Shown here: positions 44,921 to 52,439 of the stretch, piece after piece | Layout: each line of letters begins with the position of its first letter | How positions within the stretch are numbered: position 1 is the stretch's first letter | NCBI RefSeq assembly: GCF_014696435.1 | Contig: NZ_JACJQG010000047.1 | Coordinates: 1 to 64,000, forward strand | Direction of reading: 5' to 3' | Source of the DNA: Calothrix anomala FACHB-343 | Lineage (GTDB): Bacteria; Cyanobacteriota; Cyanobacteriia; Cyanobacteriales; Nostocaceae | Length of the DNA: 64,000 bases | Program-made: the position numbers and the translations under genes | Notes under the pieces: generated by a model | The model's database searches: none | What the model saw: the letters and a program-made list of their open reading frames with translations, nothing else | What the model was told of the DNA's origin: nothing

Positions 44921-46363
44921 TTAAGACATATAGAAACGAATAGGAGATTTAGCCCTAATTTCAAAACTATTTAAATAGCCCACAGGATTGCTGGGATCGA
45001 AAGCTTTTTTATCAATGAATACTTCTTTTGATTCAACTTTGTAATCATCTTTTGGGGATTCAATCCCCATTTCTGCGGCTATTTCGCGATAAAGATCTGT
45101 GCGCCAACCTTTGGCGGCTAATTCTTCCGCATTTTTGGGAAATTCTTTAATTTGTCCCCAACGTGCAGCTTGTGTCATTAACCAAATACTGCGCGATCGC
45201 CACAAAAATGTCGAGTGTTCTTTTGGTTGTTTGGGCAAGTTATCCGGGATATCAAAGAAAATCGTATTGTCAGCAGATGTAATGGTGCGGTCTTTACCAT
45301 CAAATCCACCATAGTTATAATTGCCTAAAATTGCTGGCCCGGTAAATTTGGTAATTGGCGCGCCGGGCTTTTTCGGTTTTGCGCCGGTAAAGGATCTATC
45401 TGTAATTAACTCCGCAACTTCTTGGCGATTTTCTGGCTTACTGCAATATTGACAAGCTTCAATCATCGCCTTGATGAGGGAACGATAGGTTTTGGGATAT
45501 TGATTGATGAATGATTCCATCACTCCCAATAACCTATCGGGGTGTCCTAACCAAACTTCTTTACCTTGGGCAAAGGTAAAACCGATACCTTCGTTGCCTG
45601 TAATTGCTCTAGTATTCCAAGGTTCGGCAACCATGTAAGCTTGCATTGCCCCAATCCGCACGTTGGTTACCATTTGCGGTGGTGGAACAATTATGACACG
45701 AAACTCTTTTAAGGGATCGACGCCAGCCGCCGCAGAAATATAACGCACAAAGTATTCGTAGATGGCAGAACTGAGGACTACCGCCCAAACTTTGCGTTCT
45801 GGAGGCTGGTTGTCAAAATAACCGCGAAAATCTCTACCGAAGGCTTCTAAAGCGCCATCGCCATATTTTTCTTGATATTCGTACCAAGGACGTAAGCCAA
45901 AATCCCACATGGCTTTGTTCATCGTCATGGCGTTACCATGACGGTGTATTGTCATACCGGCGCAGAGGGGTGCATGGCGTGCGCCTTCAGCTCCAATTCT
46001 GGCGTTGGTGACTGCACCGGAGACAACAGGCGCAGCATCTAAGCGCCCAAAAATCAAGCCATCGCGGGAAGTCGCCCAACTGGCTTCGCGGTTGAGTCTG
46101 ACGTTTAAGCCATATTTGCGAAAGAAGCCTTTTTTCCAGGCGATCGCAAATGGCGCACAATCATTTACAGGTACGTAGCCAACAGTAATATCTGGCTTTT
46201 CTAAGTCTTGGGATCTAACTACTGGTTCTATGGCTAAGGCTTCTTCGCTGAGTCCTGTAGCGCCAGTATTACCTTTAATAGCACAAGAAGAGAGCGCCAT
46301 TGAGGCGGTTGTTGCTCCCATTCCTAAGATAAAATCGCGTCTAGTCCAGTTATAAGCAGCCAT
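44921..46363 (-). CDS. Substrate-binding lipoprotein, NrtA/CmpA-like
   Basis: A 480-residue exported protein with a twin-arginine start (TRRDFILGMG, Arg8-Arg9) and lipobox LSSC (Cys27). The mature part resembles NrtA/CmpA: EKPDITVGYVPVNDCAPFAIAWKKGFFRKYGLNV, ARHAPLCAGMTIHRHGNAM and YMVAEPWNTRAI. These bind nitrate/nitrite or bicarbonate, but the ligand pocket here cannot be read with confidence. It lies between the permease (81 bases upstream) and the ATPase. It is about 35 residues longer than usual NrtA proteins. Confidence 0.9.
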   Translation of the reverse strand: MAAYNWTRRDFILGMGATTASMALSSCAIKGNTGATGLSEEALAIEPVVRSQDLEKPDITVGYVPVNDCAPFAIAWKKGFFRKYGLNVRLNREASWATSRDGLIFGRLDAAPVVSGAVTNARIGAEGARHAPLCAGMTIHRHGNAMTMNKAMWDFGLRPWYEYQEKYGDGALEAFGRDFRGYFDNQPPERKVWAVVLSSAIYEYFVRYISAAAGVDPLKEFRVIIVPPPQMVTNVRIGAMQAYMVAEPWNTRAITGNEGIGFTFAQGKEVWLGHPDRLLGVMESFINQYPKTYRSLIKAMIEACQYCSKPENRQEVAELITDRSFTGAKPKKPGAPITKFTGPAILGNYNYGGFDGKDRTITSADNTIFFDIPDNLPKQPKEHSTFLWRSRSIWLMTQAARWGQIKEFPKNAEELAAKGWRTDLYREIAAEMGIESPKDDYKVESKEVFIDKKAFDPSNPVGYLNSFEIRAKSPIRFYMS

Positions 46364-46444
46364 AGATTTGGCTCCAGCCGAGGTGATTAATAGGGGGAAA
46401 TAATTCGTAATTCGTAATTCGTAATTAAGAAAGCCAGATTCAAT

Positions 46445-47296
46445 TTATTTAGCAACTGTTGGGCGACGAGTTACTAATTCTTGAAGTTTGGCGACGGCGT
46501 AATCCAAAATTAATCCAGTAATACCAATTACGAATACGGCGAGAAATACTGAACTTAAATTTAAACGGCTCCATTCATCCCAAACAAAGAAGCCGATACC
46601 AATACCACCAGTGAGCATTTCTACAGCAACAATTACTAGCCAAGCAATGCCTAAACTGATGCGCAATCCGGTAAAAATGTAGGGTAGGCTAGCAGGCCAA
46701 ATAATTTTGGTGATTCGTCGCCAACGCGGGATTTCTAAGACTCTGGCGACATCCAAATAATCTTTAGGAACGCTAGAAACTCCTAAAGCAGTGTTAATAA
46801 TTGTCGGCCAGAGGGAGGTAATAAAAATGACGAAAATCGCTGAAGGATCTGCCAGGTTAAAGATAGCTAAAGCAATAGGTAGCCAAGCTAAAGGTGATAC
46901 TGGTTTAAAGATTTGAATGATGGGATTTAAGGCTAACATTGCCGGTTTGGACATGCCAATTAAAAATCCCAAGGGAATGGCTACTATAGCTCCTAATAGA
47001 AAACCTAGCAAGACTCTGCGCAAGCTGGCAATTAATAGCCAACCAATTCCTAAGTTACCTGGCCCTCTTTCATAAAAAGGGTTTAAAATATAGTCCAAAT
47101 TCGCAACTAATGCTTCTGGTGGGGTGGGCATTAATTCATGGTTGAATAGTGCCACAATCCACCACAGTAAGATGATGCCTAAAAATCCTAATGCGGGGAG
47201 GATGACAACATCTTTGACTATGACAGGTTTAGCTTTTTTCCAAGCAGCTTGTCCAGCGATCGCCAAAATCGCCGCTACATTTAGTTGCAAGATCAT
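46445..47296 (-). CDS. ABC transporter permease, NrtB/CmpB-like
   Basis: A 283-residue permease with about six helices and the EAA loop (DVARVLEIPRWRRITKIIWPASLPYIFTGLRISLG). It is the first gene of the transporter operon. ATG 47296 is preceded by GAGG. The order permease-binding protein-ATPase differs from nrtABCD and cmpABCD, where the binding protein is first. It is preceded by the riboswitch at 47401-47551 with 104 bases between. Confidence 0.92.
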   Translation of the reverse strand: MILQLNVAAILAIAGQAAWKKAKPVIVKDVVILPALGFLGIILLWWIVALFNHELMPTPPEALVANLDYILNPFYERGPGNLGIGWLLIASLRRVLLGFLLGAIVAIPLGFLIGMSKPAMLALNPIIQIFKPVSPLAWLPIALAIFNLADPSAIFVIFITSLWPTIINTALGVSSVPKDYLDVARVLEIPRWRRITKIIWPASLPYIFTGLRISLGIAWLVIVAVEMLTGGIGIGFFVWDEWSRLNLSSVFLAVFVIGITGLILDYAVAKLQELVTRRPTVAK

Positions 47297-47400
47297 TTAC
47301 AACCTCAACAGATATCAGCACGGGTACAATAATCCGAGCAGTACCAGCCTTGGACACTGATGAGATTACAAAAATGTTTTCTCTTCAGTCTCCTCTCAAT

Positions 47401-47551
47401 GCCTACGAAGTTAGCTGACGGGCTAGGGCTGAGAGATGCCCCTCTTTTACAGGATGATTTCTCAAGAATGAGTCTCGATCCCGCAAGAGATACGCCCCAA
47501 AATTTGGTTCCTCCGTTCTAGCGTTACCTACTGAAAGCCGCTAGATTAGGC
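47401..47551 (-). ncRNA. ydaO/yuaA-type (c-di-AMP) riboswitch of the ABC operon
   Basis: On the minus strand: closing strand GCCTAATC, a hairpin (CTAGCG/CGCTAG), CGGAGGAACCA, TTTGGGGCG, a long variable arm, and AGCCCGTCAGCTAACTTCG with TAGGC that pairs with the 5' GCCTA. This matches the ydaO class closely and is a clear sister of the element at 43893-44004. The 104 bases to the permease start hold no strong terminator, so control may be at translation or by another structure. The rest of 47552-47905 shows no gene. Confidence 0.88.
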
Positions 47552-47974
47552 TGACTTACTCTAATTGGGCATAATATAACATGCTTTCTCCGTAAAAATA
47601 TCTCTCTCAAGATAAAAGTTGTTGATTTAACTACTCGAAGTCCATAAATATTCTCGGTGTTGAGTAATTGTTAAGTTTTATATACTGAATTAGCAACCGC
47701 ACCAGCAAGACGCTCGTAGGCAGAATTATCCAGCAGCAAAATATTTGAGTATTGGCTATTGTCTCAAGCTCAAGGGTAAATATTATACATTACCCGATGA
47801 TTTGCCGAGCAAGCTATTAAGCAACCACAGCATTTATCAAGATAAAAGCCTCATAATAATATCTATCTTGAGGTAGTGGTCAGTTTTGCTAAGTTTATCC
47901 ATTAAATGCTGCTATTGCTAAACTATTTTCATAGAGAATTTTCGTCATCTATTCTATTTAGAAAATTTAAAATA

Positions 47975-49165
47975 ATGGATTTTAGTCAAGTATTGGCTGA
48001 TAAAACTGATACTATCGCCCAAAAATGGGTATCAGAGGTTCGTAAAGATAAATATATAGAAAGTGCTGATGATTTATCCTACATAGCAATTCAAAATCAT
48101 TTGCCCGATGTGCTAGAAGCAATGGTGACGGTACTTTCCACATCTGTGGGCAATGATGTGAAATCTATTGTAGTTGCTAGTTTACAGCATGGCATTTTAC
48201 GGGCAGAACAAGGTTTTGATCCGGAAGAAATTGCACGAGAATATCATTTATTACGTAGAGTGATATTTGACACTTTAGAGCCAGATTTATTACAGGGATC
48301 GCCAGTAGAAATTGTACGAGCGATGCGTTTAATTGATACTGTGATTGATGAAGCGATCGCGCGATGTTTTAATAGTTATTTTGAAGAACGTTTGCGGGAA
48401 TTACAACACCTGTATAATTCACTCACTCTCCATAATGAGGAACTAAATCGCCTCGTTAATACTAATCAAGATTACCTTAATCAACTAGCACACGAACTGA
48501 AAAGTCCCCTCGCTTCCATTATTGGATACTCAGATTTATTTTTACGCCAACAACGACAACACAATGGTAAAAATAATACGCCAGTAAATTTAGAGCATAT
48601 AGAGCGAGTGCTACGCAATGGCAGACATTTACTGCGAATAATTAATGATATTCTCGAAGTTTCCCGCTACGAAGCAGGTAAAATTCAGCCGGATCTAGAA
48701 TTCACTAATGTGTGTGAATTAATCAACAATGTAGTGGAAATGTTAGCACCGCTAGCGCAAGAAAAAAATTTACCACTAGTGCAAAACTGCAAGATTAATC
48801 CTCATCACATACTCACAGATCCATTTAGATTACAACAAATTGTAACAAATCTTATTAGTAATGCCATTCGTTACACCAATTCGGGCAGCGTTGAGATTAG
48901 CTCTCAGGTAGTGGATAATCAAAAATGGGCGATCGCAGTTAAAGATACAGGAATTGGTATTGCCCCAGAAAATCAAACTCAGATATTTGAGCCTTACTTT
49001 CGCGTAGGTTCTATTCATAAATCCTACGTTTCTGGAAGTACTGGCTTAGGTTTAGCAATAGTGGCGCGACTGGTAAAACTATTGCAAGGGGAAATTAATT
49101 TAGTTTCAAATCTTGGCGTAGGTTCTACTTTTACTGTGACTTTTCCCTTAGACTTGAAAATATAA
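47975..49165 (+). CDS. Histidine kinase with RsbRD-like N-terminal domain
   Basis: About 397 residues, soluble. Residues 10-140 are helical and resemble the RsbRD_N sensor domain (IAREYHLLRRVIFDTLEPDLL). After a coiled-coil come the H box LAHELKSPLASIIGY (His near residue 170), N box QIVTNLISNAIRYTNSG, G1 VKDTGIGIAPENQTQIFEPYF and G2 GSTGLGLAIVARL. The frame extends 23 codons upstream but ATG 47975 begins the natural MDFSQVLADKTD. It is divergent from the ABC operon across a long AT-rich gap. No cognate response regulator is next to it. Confidence 0.88.
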   Translation: MDFSQVLADKTDTIAQKWVSEVRKDKYIESADDLSYIAIQNHLPDVLEAMVTVLSTSVGNDVKSIVVASLQHGILRAEQGFDPEEIAREYHLLRRVIFDTLEPDLLQGSPVEIVRAMRLIDTVIDEAIARCFNSYFEERLRELQHLYNSLTLHNEELNRLVNTNQDYLNQLAHELKSPLASIIGYSDLFLRQQRQHNGKNNTPVNLEHIERVLRNGRHLLRIINDILEVSRYEAGKIQPDLEFTNVCELINNVVEMLAPLAQEKNLPLVQNCKINPHHILTDPFRLQQIVTNLISNAIRYTNSGSVEISSQVVDNQKWAIAVKDTGIGIAPENQTQIFEPYFRVGSIHKSYVSGSTGLGLAIVARLVKLLQGEINLVSNLGVGSTFTVTFPLDLKI

Positions 49166-49252
49166 AATCAGCGATTATATCGGAGTTAGAGTTTTTTTGG
49201 TAAAAAATATTCTCAACTTTTACTAGTCAGATATATATGGAAGTTGTAGCTT

Positions 49253-49915
49253 ATGAATCAAGCCCAAACACAATCACAAACTGAATCAAAATTATATACA
49301 TTTGATGAATTTATTGCCTGGTATCCAGAAAATTCGCCAGTCCGTTATGAATTATATGATGGAGTAATTGTCGAGATGCCTAAACCCAGAGGAAAACATT
49401 CAAAGTTAACAGGTTCTCTGATTGAAAGATTACTGATAACTATTAGAGAAATGGGTAAAGGCGACATTTGGACAATACCCAGAGAATCGATTGTCAAACC
49501 GTACCGCGATAAATCTGGATACGAACCGGACATAATTATTTTGAATGAAGAAACTATCAGTACTGAGACAAGATGGGAAGCTGAATCAGTAATTCAAAAT
49601 GCAAGTTCGGTTAAATTGATAGTAGAAGTTGTGAGTAATAATTGGCAAGATGACTATTACGATAAACGTCGTGACTACGAAGTTATGGGTATTCCAGAAT
49701 ATTGGATTATAGATTATGCAGCTTTAGGTGGACGCGAATATCTCGGTTATCCCAAACAACCGACTATTTTCGTATACGAGTTAATTGATGGGGAATATGT
49801 AAAAACAACCTTTAGAGAAAATGACTCGATTAAATCCCCAACCTTCCCACAATTTAACCTGACAGCGCAACAGATTTTTGATTTGGCTTTGAAAACAGGA
49901 AACGCCGAAGCGTAA
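49253..49915 (+). CDS. Uma2-family protein (DUF820, nuclease-like fold)
   Basis: A 220-residue member of the large cyanobacterial Uma2 family, predicted PD-(D/E)XK nuclease fold. Visible parts are YTFDEFIAWYPENSPVRYELYDGVIVEMPKP, the Asp in GYEPDIIIL, KLIVEVVSNNWQDDYYDKRRDYEVMGIPEYWIID, with the E-x-V form. Their biological role is unknown; they are often numerous. Here it is alone between a kinase and RNase III. Confidence 0.88.
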   Translation: MNQAQTQSQTESKLYTFDEFIAWYPENSPVRYELYDGVIVEMPKPRGKHSKLTGSLIERLLITIREMGKGDIWTIPRESIVKPYRDKSGYEPDIIILNEETISTETRWEAESVIQNASSVKLIVEVVSNNWQDDYYDKRRDYEVMGIPEYWIIDYAALGGREYLGYPKQPTIFVYELIDGEYVKTTFRENDSIKSPTFPQFNLTAQQIFDLALKTGNAEA

Positions 49916-49966
49916 AGGATGAAATCGTAAAAAAAGAAGCTGAAAATTTTTAATTTTAGGTTAATT

Positions 49967-50668
49967 TTATAACCTACCTTGTTGTTTTAATTTAGCTAAT
50001 GCATCTTCAGCCGCAGCTTTTTCGGCTTCTCTTTTGTTACGTCCGTTACCTTCTCCATACTCTTTTCCATCTACAAAAACTTTAGCTAAAAACTCTGGCG
50101 CATGTGATAAACCTCCTATTTGTAGTGTCTCATATACGGGAGGGTTTGGCGTAACGTTACGTTGTACCCATTCTTGAAAGCGATTTTTTGAATCTACATT
50201 AGAACGAATTATAACAACTTGCTCAGGTACAGAATTAAATAGCGGTTCAATAATTGCGCGCACAGCTTCAATATTAGAATTATTATCTAAATAATAAGCA
50301 CCAAGAACAGCTTCAAAAGTACTACTCAGTAAATTGGGATTTTGGTAACCACCATCGCGAATTGCACCTTTTCCAAGTAGCATTTTTGTGTTTAAATCAA
50401 CCTCAATCGCAAATTTAGCTAATTGTTTCTCGTCTACTAATGCTGAACGCCGACGGGTTAATTCATCTTCTCCTTTTTCCGGGTGACGACGGTAAAGATA
50501 GTCAGCGCTTAAATAATTTAGTAAAGCATCACCGAGAAATTCTAAGCGCTCGTTGTGTTCCCCTACTCCAGGGTTTTCGTGAACATAAGAACGGTGAGTT
50601 AACGCACAGCGTAAAAGTTTTTCATCACGGAATTTTAAAAGTTGATGCATTTTGAGATTTTGTGGCAA
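49967..50668 (-). CDS. rnc: Ribonuclease III
   Basis: A 233-residue dsRNA endonuclease. The catalytic domain has ALTHRSYVHENPG and the signature HNERLEFLGDALLNYLSADYLY, with the acidic residues; the second metal site is STFEAVLGAYYLD. Residues 155-230 are the dsRNA-binding domain, which ends GNGRNKREAEKAAAEDALAKLK. It processes rRNA and other RNAs. Several cyanobacteria have two RNase III genes. It is convergent with the Uma2 gene. Confidence 0.93.
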   Translation of the reverse strand: MPQNLKMHQLLKFRDEKLLRCALTHRSYVHENPGVGEHNERLEFLGDALLNYLSADYLYRRHPEKGEDELTRRRSALVDEKQLAKFAIEVDLNTKMLLGKGAIRDGGYQNPNLLSSTFEAVLGAYYLDNNSNIEAVRAIIEPLFNSVPEQVVIIRSNVDSKNRFQEWVQRNVTPNPPVYETLQIGGLSHAPEFLAKVFVDGKEYGEGNGRNKREAEKAAAEDALAKLKQQGRL

Positions 50669-50816
50669 AAATTGACTGTTAGGAAATTATGCAGTTGTAA
50701 TTAAATTTAAACAACAGATTAATCTGCTACATCTGCTCCATATTTCTTCTACTCTAAAAGTTATATTGCATTCAACTGCTCAGTTTCATAACTGATTTAA
50801 TTGAGGTATAGCAATT

Positions 50817-50933
50817 CTAAATGATTTGTGAAAGATTACATAAATGATTGTTGACTGTTAACCGTTGACAGTCAACAGTCACCAGTCAACAGCCAAAACC
50901 GATATTTTTCACAACTGAAATAGGATTGCTATA
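50817..50933. mobile_element. Miniature element, TATAGCAATCC family
   Basis: It begins TATAGCAATTCTAAATGATT and ends GAAATAGGATTGCTATA; the ends are inverted repeats. The inner CGATATTTTTCAC is the reverse of the corresponding part at 25453-25566. The centre contains TTGACTGTTAACCGTTGACA. It lies 28 bases before the nagB-like gene and may affect its expression. Confidence 0.65.
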
Positions 50934-50960
50934 TATATTTATTTTCACCTGAGTAAGCAA

Positions 50961-51740
50961 ATGTTAGCCGATACAAAATATTTCCGCGTTGATGAATTGA
51001 CGGTGCAAATTTACAACAATGAAGCCGAAATGGCGCAAGATGTTGCAAAAATTGTCAGTCAATATTTACAGAACTTGCTTCAGCAACAGGATACAGTCGC
51101 AGTCTTGCTAGCTACAGGAAACTCGCAACTAAAGTTTCTCGATGCTTTAATTGCTTTAGGTGGTGTAGATTGGTCACGAATTATATTATTTCATTTAGAT
51201 GAATATTTAGGTATTTCTGGCGATCATCCTGCTAGTTTCCGGCGCTATCTGCGAGAACGTGTAGAGCAGCGCGTGAAACCTCAGCAATTCTATTATATAG
51301 AAGGGGATACTTTGCAACCTCTAGCAGAATGCGATCGCTATAGCAAACTGCTGCAAACACAACCAATTGATTTATGCTGTCTAGGTGTCGGCGAAAATGG
51401 ACACTTGGCTTTTAACGATCCATCTGTGGCTGATTTTCACGACCCTTACACAGTAAAATTAGTCAAGCTCGATGCCATCAACCGACAACAACAAGTAAAT
51501 ACAGGTCAATTCCCTAATTTAGAAACTGTACCCCAATACGCATTTACTGTCACTTTACCTTTAATTTGTGCAGCTAAGAAAATTATCTGCCTTGCGCCAG
51601 AAAAACGTAAAGCACATATAGTTAAGGATATATTGCAGGGAGAGATAAATCCAAAATGTCCAGCGTCAATTCTCCGCCAGCAAGCTCAAGCAACATTATT
51701 TCTTGATAGTGATTCTGCTAGCTTATACCAATTCTCATAA
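50961..51740 (+). CDS. nagB: Glucosamine-6-phosphate deaminase-like protein
   Basis: A 259-residue NagB-family enzyme that would convert glucosamine 6-phosphate to fructose 6-phosphate and ammonia. Seen: VLLATGNSQLKFLDALIAL, the catalytic LFHLDEYLGISGDHPASF (Asp in LDEY), and LCCLGVGENGHLAFNDP. These match NagB better than 6-phosphogluconolactonase. It uses ATG 50961 and is followed by a strong hairpin. No other amino-sugar gene is nearby. Confidence 0.88.
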   Translation: MLADTKYFRVDELTVQIYNNEAEMAQDVAKIVSQYLQNLLQQQDTVAVLLATGNSQLKFLDALIALGGVDWSRIILFHLDEYLGISGDHPASFRRYLRERVEQRVKPQQFYYIEGDTLQPLAECDRYSKLLQTQPIDLCCLGVGENGHLAFNDPSVADFHDPYTVKLVKLDAINRQQQVNTGQFPNLETVPQYAFTVTLPLICAAKKIICLAPEKRKAHIVKDILQGEINPKCPASILRQQAQATLFLDSDSASLYQFS

Positions 51741-51774
51741 TTTTCTCTGCAAATACCAATACATCAATTATTAA

Positions 51775-51802
51775 TTAGGGTACAACTATTGTTGTACCCT
51801 AA
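51775..51802. terminator. Strong hairpin after the nagB-like gene
   Basis: TTAGGGTACAAC-TATT-GTTGTACCCTAA forms a perfect 12-bp stem, 34 bases after the stop. It is not followed by a T-run on either strand, so it may be a barrier or an RNA-stability element. Confidence 0.5.
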
Positions 51803-51879
51803 GCTCTCTATGCCATTTAAAGCTCTATTTTTATATTCAGAACTAAACTAATCCGCTAGCTGTGTTCATGCTATGGCTA

Positions 51880-52098
51880 TTAGTCAATGGTAATTTGTTG
51901 GGGGCCAGAAGCTTTACCATTATTAGCTTCAGTTGTCGCTGAGTTAAAGCTAGTTGAGCCTGTTTGTTTATCCAGCCAGCTTTTAACAGGATCGTCTGCA
52001 AGGTTCAGCCGAAATACACCGGAAAAGAAACCACCCAAAAATGAGACTGGATGTTGGGCGAGTTCTTTAAAGATTGGTGACAATTCATCAATGAACAT
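51880..52098 (-). CDS. Small conserved protein of unknown function
   Basis: The 72-residue protein begins MFIDELSPIFKELAQHPVSF and has GGFFSGVFRLNLADDPVKSWLDKQ, then a polar Ser/Asn/Thr-rich tail. It has the look of a real small cyanobacterial protein with a clean AGGAG seven bases ahead of ATG 52098 (CTCCT on the plus strand). No family is known to me. The 52099-52439 gap is otherwise AT-rich, with one GCGATCGC and no gene. Confidence 0.7.
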   Translation of the reverse strand: MFIDELSPIFKELAQHPVSFLGGFFSGVFRLNLADDPVKSWLDKQTGSTSFNSATTEANNGKASGPQQITID

Positions 52099-52439
52099 TA
52101 AAAGTCTCCTGGCTATGCCTTTGAAAATTATTACTTCTTTACTAATCGTAACGCGGAAACTAATATCAAGTTACTTGTAACTAAATATACATAATATTGT
52201 TGAGATTTACTGCGGTAGAAATTTTTCAGCTAGACATAATCAAGAAAAGGCGATCGCACTTATTACCTGAATCTGTTAAGTTATAATGACTTGATTTATG
52301 TAGCAGTTAAAATTACCCCTTATGGCTGTTTGCCCTATAGGCAACTGTGGATAAAAGTGCATAAGCGAGCAATTTTTGCAATTATATATTAAAAGTTTAA
52401 ATTTCGCAAGCATTTAAAATTATAAATTTGTTCACAAGG

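Noticed and set aside
44031-47296. Standard nitrate transporter nrtABCD
   Set aside because: The gene order differs, NrtC is missing, no nitrate or nitrite reductase is near, and a c-di-AMP-type leader is in front.
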